Origin: Zygnema cylindricum
Taxonomy: Eukaryota; Streptophyta; Zygnematophyceae; Zygnematales; Zygnemataceae
Assembly: GCA_037447655.1 (NCBI GenBank)
Contig: JBBHKE010001589.1
Span: 1 to 34,795, forward strand
Length of the DNA: 34,795 bases
Direction: 5' to 3'
Shown here: in pieces, positions 1-11,067 of the stretch
How the letters are laid out: the number at the start of each line of letters is the position of its first letter
Position numbering within the stretch: position 1 is the first letter of the stretch
Program-made: the position numbers and the translations under genes
Notes under the pieces: model-generated
Told to the model about the DNA's origin: nothing
Databases searched by the model: none
What the model saw: the letters and a program-made list of their open reading frames with translations, nothing else

Positions 1-1008
1 TGTCAAAAGTCAACACCTTCAAGATTCAATTCTCAAATTCTCAATGATTTGTATCTTGCCAAATCACCGATTTCACATTCTGAAAATTCTAAGATTCTTA
101 ACTAACCAATTCTCAATCTCTAAAAATATGCAATGTCAAAATTCTCAAAATTCATTTTTTAAATTATCAATGTTTTCAATTTCCAAACCACCATATTCAA
201 AATTTGAAAATCATGCAATTCCTACCTTTTAAAACCTCAATCTCTAAACATCTGCAATAGAACAACCGTACATTTTAAAAATGTACCCAAAACTTAAAAA
301 AAGCCTCTTCATTAATTTTTTTGGATGAACTTTCCCTCCAATCTCCAAGTTTTTTTCCCGATTCCCTTGGTCGTTTGCCATTTTTTTGTAAGTTTTCTAA
401 TTCTTTGACATTTTCATTCTCTTCTACCTCATCAAAAATATGTGTCCCATCCTCCTCTCCTCCTACAGTTTCTTGATAATCCATCAAAATGAATAAATAT
501 ATAATTTTAGTTTTTTACTATTTTATAAAAGACTAGTATTTCCTCGAATAAGTGTTGAAAAAATTTAAAAATATGGTGGTTGTAAATGGGGCAGAGTGAC
601 AGATGTGTTCAGGATGCTCTGTTGGTCTATGCGTTTTTTTTTTCGAAAAAAAATCATTCTCAAATTTGACCATGTATTATAATTTTTTTGTTTCAGTGGT
701 ACAATTAGAACTATAAAGTATTATTTTAAATTTGTCCAAGTTTACGTGATGCGCTATCCGTAATCATTTTTAGTTAAAAAGATACGAAACAGGTTGTTAT
801 ACGTGGCATGCCACGCTATATATTGCAAATAATGTAATACACTGTATTATAAAGTACTATAATATGTGTACTATATATTTTTTAAGTTATCGCCGATATA
901 GAATTTGTTGGTCTCGGACCGATATATCAGGACCTCTGACGGTACGATAACCGATAACTATCGTTATCAGTGTTATCCCGATAAGTTTTTTACCGATACA
1001 GAACACTG
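1..1008 (-). mobile_element. internally deleted hAT element, truncated by the window edge
   Basis: Read on the minus strand this is a shortened copy of the element at 3935-8466. Its 5' end (991-1008 on plus) is the complement of a TIR beginning cagtgttctgtatcggtaa, two changes from the full copy. The TATCG-rich subterminal block (about 885-1000), the CATGCCACG stretch near 806-815, the transposase start and the 3' part (1-260) all align with the full copy. About 2 kb is missing: sequence equivalent to about 4594 joins directly to sequence equivalent to about 6619, at an A-rich microhomology near 378-388. The 3' end lies before base 1, so the target duplication cannot be tested. Such deletion derivatives are the usual non-autonomous partners of hAT elements. 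Confidence 0.88.
275..484 (-). pseudogene. hAT transposase remnant: N-terminus fused to C-terminus
   Basis: A 69-residue open frame starts at the ATG at 484. Its first ~35 residues match the acidic N-terminus of the transposase at 4487 (MDY...VGGEEDG...VKELENL). Its last ~30 match that protein's extreme C-terminus (NGKRPRESGK.LGDW..SSSK). The BED finger, the catalytic RNase-H-like fold and the dimerisation domain are gone. The join keeps the reading frame, so a short peptide could be made, but no catalytic function is possible. It is best read as the product of an internal deletion, not a gene. Confidence 0.85.
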
Positions 1009-3934
1009 CAAACTTGTGTTAATAAATTTTTAAGGGAGTGGATTAATACATGCCACGTCCCTTTGCACTAAATTTGTACTATTTATTCCATATTGGAATT
1101 AACACCAATATATCCTTGACATTGATAACGCTGGGCAATGTACCTAACCAGGCCACACTATAACTAAAGTACTACTAAAAACAAACATTTCAAATCACCT
1201 AATACTTGAGGGGGCACACTAAGGAATTTTTGTAACTCTTCAACAATCTACCTTCGGCTAGCTGTACAACCACAAATAAATGTTGGCAGTAGAGAATTAA
1301 GGTAAAAAGCGGGCGGGCTCCCAAGGTCCCTTGACTCAAATGAGCGTCGATTAAAAACTCATCTAAAGCAATCACCAAACAGCCAAACACCTCCACCACC
1401 ACCTTAATAAATTCATTCATAACAACCCGATGTGCAAAACCACATACTTTTTTCTTAGCGACGTAACACTCATTTATAACAGTTCCGGACCGCTGACGAA
1501 CGGTTGTAACGAAGGCGGGGTTCATCGAAACAATGTTACCAAAATTACGGCAAACACTATCGTGCAAACCAACATTATTACGACACGAATGAATAGTATG
1601 TGAGCTTTGTGCGGAACATAATACCCCCCCCCCCCCTTGATGAGGAATAATTGTAACGGTGTTGCAATACGAGTAGTGTTGTCTCCCCCCAATTCAAACT
1701 AACATGGGAGTCGAGTTAAGGTCGACGAGGGAGGCCAAGCTTTATCGTGAGGGTGGTAATGAATTGGGTAGACTAACGTGAAATAACACGTGTAGCGAGC
1801 AGCTAAACTTTAACTCGCGTCCCCGCAAAAGAGAGAAAAGGTAAGTGAAACGCCTCAATAAACCTAGGTCGAATCATGAGGACAACCTTATCGTAAGCTA
1901 AATATTAGACACGGGCGATTGACTTCTAAACAAGGGTGGAGCAACCTGCTTATCCATTATGCCTGGGGTGGAAATAGACATGATCGCCTTCAAAATAGTC
2001 TATGCTAAAGAAAAGATATTGTTGGGAATGCGAGGATGAAGGTATCTAAAAAAAATGTATGCTTTAAGAAAATAATGTCATGTGTGAAGACAATAAGTTA
2101 TCAACTCCCCACGTAGCGCGCCATACATGTCGTATATTCGAAACCCCTACTCAACATGGTGGGTCTTCGAATCACCTCGAAAAAAGCACCTACAGCGAGC
2201 CACAGTGTCAAGAGCCCCACTAACCCCCCAAAATTTGGTAAGTGAGGAATACAAAGAGTCTAAAAAATAAGGCGGTGCACAAGAGCGACATCTGTCGGGT
2301 CGAATGAAATATGGGATAAAAGGAAGTGAGGGACGTCTTGTACCAAAGTATGCATGAATACAAGGATGCGGGAAGACGAGGGGATCCCAAATCATTATCC
2401 CCTAAGTCATCAACATCACAAATGAAAGATCAAGACGAACGTTTATTGTAAGACATCCAAGAAATGGTACATAATAAAGGACTCCCAAAGGCTACGAAGT
2501 GACGACAACTCTTTTCATGGGGGGCGTAACGGGCACCGATCGAAAATAATTATAACAAAAATGACATTATAAGAGCGTGGAGTTTTGTTGCAAAGTTTGG
2601 ATAAAAGAGGTGGGAGAGGGTGAAGGGTCGCAACTGTGTTGCCTAACACGATCAAACAAAGGAAAGCATAAATGTGTAATAAAAAAGTAGTGACGAGTGT
2701 ATAGTTAATAAGGTACGTTAAAGACTCTAACGTACCCCATTAACTTCATATAATAACTTCATATTCCACTCTAACTTAGGGCACTTTCCCATGTGCTAAA
2801 GTTACAGTTCTTTTTTGTTGTTTTCCTCCATAACTTGGAAAAAAACGAGAAAATAAGTTGCCGTACCAAAAAATTGAAATTACCACCGTATAAGTTGCGT
2901 TACCCCGAAACTTCAACTGTACTATAGTTTGTTGTCTAGCGCGACGCAGTTTTTCGTTTAGCGCATTTCGACCCAATTTTGCATCCTTCCGGCTCATCTT
3001 CAAACTTTATATAAAATCACCTCGCGGGATGATTTTAAACAAAGTTCCATGACGTGGGCGAATATGCATATAATTTCGCTCGCGACGGAGGTTTTTTACA
3101 ATTTTTGTGCCCGGTGTACCAAAAAAAAAACCTACTGCACGTTTCTAGCCTGTGCGAGACTTTTTTCCGTGCGCTTTTTTCTGTATAGTAATCGTGGAGG
3201 GGGTCTCGACCAACGGACGCCATTTCGCAAAAGCAAAGTCCGTGAAAGCGCCTCTCTCTCTCTCCCTCTCCCACTATCGCGTATATCTCACAATTCTTGC
3301 AATGAAAAAAGGCAAGAAAGGTATCTAATGAAAGATCTCTAAAAAATATTTATGTTGGCTATTTTTTAGCTTATTTTGATGGCAAGTAGAGTGAGAACGG
3401 ACGATAAAACAAAATCGGTAAACCATGGCGGAATGTTTTAGATTCAGTGACGTCGACGCTATCATAAGTGAGCGTGACGTCAAAATGTCACAAACCCTAA
3501 ACATCTACAATGTCACAAGTAGCTAGACGTCTACAAACGTCGCTATTTTGTAAACGTCATCAATTGTCGCGAGTTTTGTAGTCGTCTACAAACCGTCACA
3601 AATTACACCCACGTCTACATCCGTCACGATCTAAAGTAACAATTTGATTTTCTTACATACGAATGCTCTGAAAGTAGTACGGAGAATCTTCGCTAAATCC
3701 CAAGTTACAAGACTAATGTTTCGGTTACATGAGAAAGTGCCCTTTGAGTGCAATATGAAGTTTTGAACCCTGATTTCAGTGCTTGCAACAGTTCGCCTTT
3801 CAGTAGAACGTCACATAATGAACAGTTTGTAGAGTACTGTACTGTAAAGTAAACGTACACCGCTAATCCTTGCACAATTATCGTTGTAGTTCAAAAGTCT
3901 GAAAAGCATTTTACCGTTTTTATGACATATTTCG
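1009..3934. other. spacer between two hAT copies; no gene recognised
   Basis: No conserved protein or splice-supported gene was found. The longest frame, 1199-1567 on minus (122 codons), has no recognisable domain and no ATG-context support. A C15 run lies at about 1624-1638. Between about 3427 and 3630 there is a loose cluster of short direct and inverted copies of ACGTC, GTCTAC and GTCAC, resembling the subterminal motif clusters of DNA transposons, but I could not find matching terminal repeats. The remainder looks like decayed non-coding DNA. Confidence 0.5.
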
Positions 3935-3953
3935 TAGTGTTGTGTATCGGTAA
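3927..3953 (+). repeat. hAT 5' target duplication and TIR
   Basis: The 8-bp duplication atatttcg (3927-3934) is followed by the 19-bp inverted repeat tagtgttgtgtatcggtaa (3935-3953). Both match the far end exactly. Confidence 0.97.
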
Positions 3954-4055
3954 AAAACTTATCGCGATAACACCGATACCGATAGTTATCGGTTATCGAA
4001 CGGTCAGAGGTCCTGATATATCGGTCTGGGACCAACAAATTCCATATCGGCGATA
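3945..4055. promoter_or_regulatory. hAT 5' subterminal TATCG/CGATA cluster
   Basis: About ten copies of TATCG or CGATA in both orientations lie within 110 bp inside the 5' TIR, several as near-palindromes such as ttatcgcgataa. Clustered short subterminal motifs are the usual transposase-binding sites of hAT elements (for example AAACGG in maize Ac), so these are inferred binding sites for the BED finger of this element's transposase. The deleted copy keeps the same cluster at 885-1000. Confidence 0.7.
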
Positions 4056-4486
4056 ACTTTTTAAAGATATAGTATGCATACAATAGTATTGTATCACATA
4101 CTGTATTATATTATTTTTATTATATAGCGTGGTATGCCACGTGTAAGAATCTGTTCCGCGTATTTATTTAACTGAAAATTTCTACGGTCAACGCTGCACA
4201 TAAACGTAGACAAATATAAATTAATACGTTATTGTTATAAAACTATACTATCGAAACGAAAAAAATAAAATACATCGTAAATTACTAAATTTTATGAATC
4301 AAACTTTTTCAGAAAAAAAACGAACAGACTGAAAGAAGCAGTCGAACACACCTGTCAGACTGCTGCCATTTCGGACTGCCGCCATTTCCAGACGCCATAT
4401 TTTGAAAATTCTGGCAGCACTTATTTCAGGCAATGCACGTTTTTTATAAAATACTAAAAAACTAAAATTTTATATTGATTCATTCT

Positions 4487-6693
4487 ATGGATTATGAGGA
4501 ATTTGTAGGAGGAGAGGAGGATGGGAGACAGATTTTTGATGAGGAGGTAGAAGACATTCAAAATGTCAAAGAATTAGAAAACTTAAAAAAAAATAAGGAG
4601 GAATGCAAACATTCTAAAAAAAGCATTCCGAAAGGAGCACTGTCAAAAGTATGGCAGCATTTCAAAGTGTTGCATGATGGCAGGTATTCTGACAAGGCAT
4701 TTTGTAATCATTGTGACATGCCTGTTGCCAGAGGGAAGTCGCTAAGCTCTTCAAATTTAGTGTCACACCTAAAACATAAGCATAAAAATCTCTTCGCAGC
4801 CGGGAAACTAAAGGAGATTGAAGAGAAACCAGGAGCCCTCGAGGACTTCATCAATAAGGGAGTTGCCAGCTCTTTTAAAAACAGGCTCATTCGCTGGATG
4901 GTTTTGGATTCGCAACCTCTAAGTGTGGCGGAGAGCGTGGAGTTTCGGGAGATGATCAAAGGGTTGGCACCGAAGACAACAATCCCAGATCGGCGGGGAT
5001 GAATATCCATAATGGAGGAGATAAACATAAAGGTTCGTTTATGTTTAGCGAAACTACTTCAAGGAGAGACACTCAGTGTAACTTTAGACACATGGACTTC
5101 AGTGTCTAATGAGTCCTACTGTTCATTAACCGCCCATTTTATCAATTCAGAATGGGATCTCTTCAATGTATGCTTAGGGTGTTCCCCTTTCCCGGGGAGT
5201 CACACAGCAGAAGCCATTACAGAGAAGTATAAGGAAATGTTGGCAAGGTATAACATTTCTGAAAGTGCAGTGGCAGTTTGTGTTACTGATACTGCAGCTG
5301 CTATGAAAAAGGCCGGTAAAGCTATGTCATGTGATTGGCACGGGTGTGCTGACCACCTCTTAGAGTTGGTCACAGGGAAATTCTTTGCAGGTCCAGGAGT
5401 GTCAACACACATGAGAACTGCCAGGAATCTAGTAGGGTTTTTTAAGAGCTCCCCAAGAGCAAACGACATTCTAAAAAGTTTTGCCACTCAATTAGGAATT
5501 AAGTGGAAGTCATTAGTGCCTGATGTAGCTACTAGGTGGTGGTCTACTTATTCTATGCTTGCTTCAATTTTATATTTGAAGGAACCGTTATGTGCTTTGA
5601 TGATAACCGCGGTTCCAATAAATGCGAAATTAAGTGAAGAGTCATGGCTTGTTATTGAAAGAGGAGTCACTCTTTTGAAGCCTTTTATGGTGGCTCAACG
5701 AGTTTTGGAAGGAGAAAGTTATGTCACATTGAGTTGGGTTCCCGTCATAATTAACTCACTTCTTAAGGGGTTGAAGAGCGTGGTTCAAGACACCTCAATT
5801 GAAAGTAACACCTCAATTGAAAATGGTACTCATTTGGGAATTCAATTAATTGCATCCGAAATGGTTTCCGATTTTGAAACCCGGTTTGGCACTCTTGATC
5901 TTGCGACTCTTCCTATGAAAATGTTTATCGCTTCAGCGTTGGATCCGAGGACAAAACAACTTGCTTTTTTGTCTTCTTTAGAACAAGACAAAGTTTGACA
6001 AGAAATACTTTATGTTTTGTTAGAAAAGTTTGACATGGAGGTGTTAAGTTCTCAACCTCGGATGTTTGTGACGAAGGGGGAAGTTTGGAAAGTGGAAATA
6101 TGTCTATCTTGAAAGGGGTGTATAAAAAAAATGAAGATGTGGACGATATTTTCTTGACCCTAAGGACAGATCTACCAATGTCTTCGACGTCCGGAATAGA
6201 AGGTCCCCCGAAAAATTCAGATCATGACCTCACTCGAGATGAGTTCAAGGACCATTTACTCCATGAGATAAACCTTTACAAATGTCGTAGTATTTTGGAG
6301 CATTCCGAGATTGAGCCCGGGAACCCTTTGAAGTGGTGGGCCGGAAAATGTCACCTTTTTCCGGCATTGAGCTCATTAGCTCGAATAGTTTTAGCAATTC
6401 CCGCTACTTCGGCTCCTTCGGAGAGGGTATTTTTAGCGGCCGGCCAAATTGCCACGGCAAAACGGAAGCGGCTTTGTCCGGAGTCCGATGAAAATTTGGT
6501 TTTTTTAAAAGGTTCGTGGAAAACAACAGAGTCTCTCATAAATGTTCGCGATGACAAAGAGAAGACAAATGAAAGAGAAAGATGTAATGATGATAATGTG
6601 GGAAATACGGTATTTCGGAATGGAAAACGGCCAAGGGAATCGGGAAAAGTACTTGGAGATTGGTGGAAATCTTCCTCCAAAAATGATAAATGA
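4487..6693 (+). pseudogene. hAT transposase, broken by two TGA codons and a frameshift
   Basis: The encoded enzyme would bind the element ends and cut and paste it in the nucleus. The first ATG is at 4487; a TTG 12 bases upstream is an unlikely start. Domains seen: acidic N-terminus; BED zinc finger with C73, C76, H94 and H99; RNase-H-like core with the first Asp in LDTWTS, the second in VTDTAAA, and the HGCADH motif; C-terminal dimerisation region (NPLKWWAGKCHLFP) with the third acidic residue in TSAPSERVF. Three breaks: in-frame TGA at 5000-5002, in-frame TGA at 5996-5998 (homologous reading resumes in the same frame after each), and a shift from frame 2 to frame 1 near 6070-6110. Joined, it would be about 730 residues, normal for the family. 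All catalytic residues survive, so inactivation looks recent. Confidence 0.92.
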
Positions 6694-6744
6694 AGTAATT
6701 TTTTATTTATTTTTGGGTACATTTTTATAATGTACGATTGAAAT

Positions 6745-7640
6745 ATTGCAAATTTTTGGAGAAGGAGATGTTAAAAGGTAGGACTTGCAGATTTTTCAGA
6801 TTTTGAATCGGGTGGATTTAGAAATTTTAAACATTGATGATTTAGAAATGGATTTTGAAAGATTTGACATTGCAGATTTTTGAATATTGAGACGTTAAAA
6901 GGATGAATTTGCTGAATTTTTTGATTTTGAATAGATTGTTTTTGGAAATTTTAAACATTGATGATTAAGAAATGGATTTTGTAAAATTTTACATTGCAGA
7001 TTTTTGAAAATTGAGATGTTGAAAGGTAGAATTTGCGGAATTTTTTGATTTTGAATAGATTGTTTTTGGAAATTTTAAACATTGATGATTTAGAAATGGA
7101 TTTTGAAAGATTTGACATTGCAGATTTAAGAATATTGAGATGTTAAAAGGATAAATTTGCTGAATTTTTTGATTTTGAATAGATTGTTTTTGGAAATTTT
7201 AAACATTGATGATTAAGAAATGGATTTTGTAAAATTTTACATTGCAGATTTTTGAAAATTGAGATGTTAAAAGGATAAATTTGCTGAATTTTTTGATTTT
7301 GAATAGATTGTTTTTGGAAATTTTAAACATTGATGATTAAGAAATGGATTTTGTAAAATTTTACATTGCAGATTTTTGAAAATTGAGATGTTAAAAGGAT
7401 AAATTTGCTGAATTTTTTGATTTTGAATAGATTGTTTTTGGAAATTTTAAACATTGATGATTAAGAAATGGATTTTGTAAAATTTTACATTGCAGATTTT
7501 TGAAAATTGAGATGTTGAAAGGCAGAATTTGCGGAATTTTTTGATTTTCAATAGATTGTTTTTGGAAATTTTAAACATTGATGATTAAGAAATGGATTTT
7601 GTAAAATTTTACATTGCAGATTTTTAGAGATTGAGAATTG
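6745..7640 (+). repeat. 124-bp tandem array inside the hAT element (7 copies)
   Basis: The motif acattgatgatt recurs at 6831, 6955, 7079, 7203, 7327, 7451 and 7575, an exact 124-bp spacing seven times. The units are AT-rich (TTTTGATTTTGAATAGATTG and similar), lie just downstream of the transposase stop, and are more alike toward the 3' side of the array. The deleted relative (about 110-240, minus) has only about one unit. Neither coding nor a known regulatory element; probably expanded by replication slippage or unequal exchange. Confidence 0.95.
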
Positions 7641-8247
7641 GTTAGTTAAGAATATTAGAATTTGCAGAATGTGAAATCGGTGATTTGGCAAGATACGAAG
7701 CATTCACAATTTGAGAATTGAATTTGACATTGAAGATTTTGGAAATATAGAATTGGTAAGCTAGAAATTTTATAATTTACAGAATGAGTAATTGGTGATT
7801 CGGTAAGATGTGAAGTATTGAGAATTTTGGAATTCAATTTTTTTCATTATGACATATAATTGATAATGTATGTTGGTGAATTGAGGCATCGGAGACTTGC
7901 ATGTTAATGCCTCTAAGCTGGACTGGAAATAGGACTAAGAAATATGAAATATGTCTTAAATAACGCCATGTATCGGATCAATGTATACGAAATCTGCGAG
8001 AATACCTCAGAATCGTCCAAATTTCAACTTATGCATTTATTTTGCTCGGCATAATTTCAGATCGCTTGTAAAATGGACTGAAAATGCTTTAAAGTTGAAA
8101 GCAACAGTCAAAAGGACATTTATAAAGGGTATGGGAGCGTGGAACCCAAGTAAAACCCCCTTAAATTAGGAATAATGATGGAAAAATCGCGATTTTTTAC
8201 CGGAATCGGGAGTGGGGGGGTCCGCTGCGCGTCCGGGGATTAAGACG

Positions 8248-8455
8248 TACATTTGCGTGTACAGGCCGTACATTTATCTGTACGGTCCGTACTGTTATCG
8301 CCGATAATTATCGTTATCGGCATTATCGCCGATAAGTACCCGATATTATCGGCAACTTATTGGCGATAAGACCGATATCGATATATCGTACCAATATATC
8401 GATTATCGGGAACCCGAAAAAGGTCCATATCGGTTATCGGTAAATCCTTACCGAT
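8248..8455. promoter_or_regulatory. hAT 3' subterminal GTAC and TATCG/CGATA clusters
   Basis: First comes a patch with five GTAC tetramers in about 45 bp (8248-8292). Then follow at least fifteen TATCG or CGATA motifs in both orientations (8294-8455), many overlapping as ttatcgccgataa-type palindromes. This end is denser than the 5' end. These are inferred transposase-binding sites; the ends of hAT elements are commonly asymmetric in this way. Confidence 0.68.
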
Positions 8456-8474
8456 ACACAACACTAATATTTCG
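8448..8474 (-). repeat. hAT 3' TIR and target duplication
   Basis: The reverse complement of the 19-bp TIR (8448-8466) is followed by the second atatttcg copy (8467-8474). This fixes the 3' boundary to the base. Confidence 0.97.
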
Positions 8475-9003
8475 TATTGTACGTATACGATACTGTATTT
8501 AGTATTCCATTACACTATCGCACTTCAAAACTGGTTCTATGTGAAAAAGGATTCCGTCCGGAAATGACAGAAATTATAGGGTTACAGTCTTACAGACAAA
8601 GTTTTCCATCTTTTCTCCATGAAACTACTGTACAGTGTTTTAAGGGGCCATTAACATCAAGTACACTTCTTTAACTTGAACTTTGAAATTTTGAACAAAG
8701 TTTGAAGCGGAGTTAAGCTTTAAAGCTGCAAATCCTTTTTTTCCTCACATATTATTTTGATTCTCGTGCACTAAAACGAAACTAGAGCCAATGCTTAGTT
8801 ATCAATTGGATAGATAGTTAGACAGATAGATGGATAGATAGCCAAGGAAGTGACAGTAAACTAAGAAATAATTGTAAATTCGAATCATTATAAATTGAGC
8901 AAATATACTGAAGCATACTGACCTGCTGCCACGTGGCAACCGAGTATATTCACCGAATATTCGCTACATATTCGTCGAATTTTGTCGTATTCTCAGTCGG
9001 ATT
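8475..9003 (+). promoter_or_regulatory. SRP9 upstream region, with TATA box and G-box
   Basis: This 529-bp interval separates the hAT target duplication from the SRP9 ATG. A TATAAAT stands at 8889-8895, about 109 bp before the ATG, and a perfect palindromic G-box, GCCACGTGGC, at 8928-8937. A short GATA-rich run (atagatagttagacagatag, then more GATA) lies near 8809-8840. No upstream ORF of note. The transcription start is not visible; promoter function is inferred from position and motifs. Confidence 0.5.
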
Positions 9004-9876
9004 ATGGTGCAAATCGAGACGTGGGACGAGTTTGCACAAAAGGCGGAGGCCTTGTTTCGGAACGATCCAGTGAGGGTAAGCAGCCGTTTCTATGGCAGTT
9101 TCAGTTTCAGTTTAGTTTTATTTTCTGTTTCATTCAGTTCCAGTTTTTGTTTTTTTTTTTTACCCTAATTCCCCCTTTTTTACGGTTTTCCTTAACCCTA
9201 CATTTTCTTTTTACTGTTCTAAACCCTACATTCCCTTTTTTTAGGGTTTCTCTCAACCCTAATTCTCATTTTAACCGTTTAAACATAAATTTCCTGATTT
9301 AAGGCTTTTGCTTTCTTCAGCTACACTTTTCAAAATGTTGTCTGGCATTTTTTTCCTTTTTTTTGTATTTCTTGTTATTTTTGTCATTTTTTTCAAAAAG
9401 TACTGTTTCTGGTTTTCCATCTTGGGTTTGCGATTTCTTTCTCTTACTTCTTCCTCTTTTTTTCTTTTTTTATTATTTTTTTGATTTAATTATTTGGTTT
9501 TTAGTTCCGGTATTCGATGAAATATCGTCATCGAGAAGGAGTTTTGCTTTTGAAGGCGACCGATGACCGGGTGGTGAGTTTTTTTTTTTTTTTTCAATGT
9601 TTAAAATTTAATTTAACTTAATTTTAACTAGCCAAAAAAACAGTTACTAAATCACTCAATGAAATCTGAATTGTTTCCTGTTTGGTTGTTTTTTTCCTTT
9701 TTTTTTTTAGTGAATTTGGTTTGAAAGTGCAGAAATGAACTTTTAAAACCTTTGAGAATTTCTTAAACGTTTAAAATCTTGGAAACTTCTTCAAATCTTA
9801 AAATTGGAAATATCTTTAAATTTTTAAAATTTGGGAATTTCAAAATGTGAAGACGGAGGGCTCATTTTTTTCTCCT

Positions 9877-9959
<83 letters not shown>

Positions 9960-11067
9960 CCTATTTTTGAAACAGTGTTTGAATTTTAAAACAGACCAAG
10001 CGGCCGATGCTAAAAAAATGGAAAAATTGAATGTCCTTTTTTTCACTCTTATGGCAAGAGGCCTCGACGGTGTGTTCTCTCTCCCTCTCTTTCCCTCTTT
10101 TTATCCCGTTCTCTTTCTTTCTCTCCCGCTTTCTGTCTCTCATTCTCCTTTTCTATCTCTCCCCCTCTCTTTCTCTCTTTCTTTCTCCCGTTCTCTCTCT
10201 CTTGCCCTCCTCTCTTTCTCGCACTCTCTTTTTCCCTTTCTCTCTCTGTTTCTCTCTCTCTCTCCCTCTCTCTCTCCACCCCCTCTCTCTCTCCACCCCC
10301 TCTCTCTCCTTTTCTATGTCACTCCCATTTTCGCTAAGTAGCAAATTTCTCCAAGCTCTTCTAAATTGACAATGATTACTATTTTTTTTTTTTTAGTTTC
10401 TATTTTTTATTATTGTTATTTATTATTATTTCTTTTTTTTTGAGATTGTATTAAATTTTACCGAGTTTCACTTAGATTTCTTAAAATTTGATCACTTTCT
10501 TACTTAAATTTGATAATTTTCACTAAATTTGGCTGAATTTGACATGTTTTCATCAAATTTGTTTTAAAATTTCATAGTTTTTTCTTTCTATTTTCACTAT
10601 TTTTTCAATTTATCTGAATTTAAACTAAAATAAGCAATATTTTTCTATTTTCAAACCTTGGTTTATTCGAATTCTCCATTTTTTTGGTCATTTTTTACGA
10701 TTTGAAAACCATTATTAGAAACGCAATGGAGAATTAATTACAGAAACACTGGAGTTTTTTTGAAAATGATCGATCATTTTAAATTTGGATTTGATTTGAT
10801 TTGATTTTTTTTATGCTTTGACTCATTTTTAAAGTCTTTCGAACCCGGTTTTAATATTTCTTCTCAGGAACTCTTTTATTAATATTATTGTTATCATTTT
10901 TTTATCATTTATGAATTTATCATTTATGAATTTATGTATTTATTTATTTTTCTATTTTTTTTACATTTTGTTTTTTTAATTTAATTTCAGCCACTGTTTC
11001 TGAGGAGCTCCCTCCCGAGCCTTCGGCTCAAAGTAGTGTGAAGAGGGGTAGAGGGAGACGGCAGTAA
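9004..11067 (+). CDS. SRP9: signal recognition particle 9 kDa protein, four exons
   Basis: SRP9 pairs with SRP14 on the Alu domain of SRP RNA and slows translation while the cytosolic particle carries ribosomes to the ER. Exons: 9004-9075, 9505-9573, 9976-10069, 10991-11067; total 312 nt, 103 residues plus TAA, the usual plant length. All introns are GT-AG: AGG|gtaagc with ttttag|TTC, GTG|gtgagt with aaacag|TGT, and GACG|gtgtgt with tttcag|CC; phases 0, 0 and 1. The product shows the family landmarks in order: TWDEF near the start, FR-NDP, MKYRH, LLLKATDDRV, KTDQAADAKKMEKLN, FFTLMARG, and a basic GRGRRQ tail as in other plants. Introns are 429, 402 and 921 bp and carry telo-boxes, a C30 plus CT tract, and CT-rich DNA. 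The gene appears intact. Confidence 0.95.
9161..9275 (+). promoter_or_regulatory. telo-box cluster in SRP9 intron 1
   Basis: Five ACCCTA motifs (several as AACCCTA or AAACCCTA, one inverted as TAGGGTTT) occur in about 115 bp of intron 1. Telo-boxes (AAACCCTAA) near the 5' end of plant genes for the translation machinery are established regulatory sites. Their presence here suits a ubiquitously expressed SRP subunit; the regulatory role is inferred. Confidence 0.55.
9878..9957 (+). repeat. C30 homopolymer followed by (TC)n in SRP9 intron 2
   Basis: Thirty consecutive C (9878-9907) are followed by about 24 TC dinucleotides, ending some 20 bp before the exon 3 acceptor at 9975. The tract takes the place of a normal polypyrimidine tract but is far longer. 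Homopolymer length is error-prone in assemblies. Confidence 0.95.
10073..10316 (+). repeat. CT-rich tract at the start of SRP9 intron 3
   Basis: About 245 bp that is almost pure pyrimidine begins directly after the exon 3 donor. The long open frames across it on both strands are composition artefacts. Confidence 0.9.

Larger units (their letters stand above)
3935..8466 (+). mobile_element. full-length hAT-superfamily DNA transposon
   Basis: The element is 4532 bp. It begins with tagtgttgtgtatcggtaa (3935-3953) and ends with the exact reverse complement (8448-8466), a perfect 19-bp TIR. It is flanked by an identical 8-bp target duplication, atatttcg (3927-3934 and 8467-8474). The 8-bp TSD, the T-A-G-T-G-T-T-G start and the BED-finger/RNase-H-like transposase inside all define hAT. 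Contents in order: TATCG-rich subterminal block, transposase pseudogene 4487-6693, a 7 x 124 bp tandem array, about 600 bp of AT-rich DNA, a GTAC-rich patch (8248-8292) and a second TATCG/CGATA block. The undamaged TIR and TSD suggest the insertion is not very old, although the coding region has decayed or was copied in trans after decaying. Confidence 0.97.

Noticed and set aside
5000-5998. TGA read as tryptophan or selenocysteine in the hAT transposase
   Set aside because: Both in-frame stops are TGA and homology continues after them, but there is also a frameshift, and SRP9 and the kinase read normally with the standard code. Ordinary decay explains it.
6745-7640. CRISPR-like or LTR array
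   Set aside because: The 124-bp units are contiguous with no distinct spacers, and lie inside a defined hAT element of a eukaryote.
9161-9275. Interstitial telomeric repeat
   Set aside because: The AACCCTA motifs are dispersed, not tandem; telo-box regulatory motifs fit better.
9847-10369. Long Ser/Leu/Pro frames in the CT-rich DNA
   Set aside because: They are composition artefacts within SRP9 introns 2 and 3.
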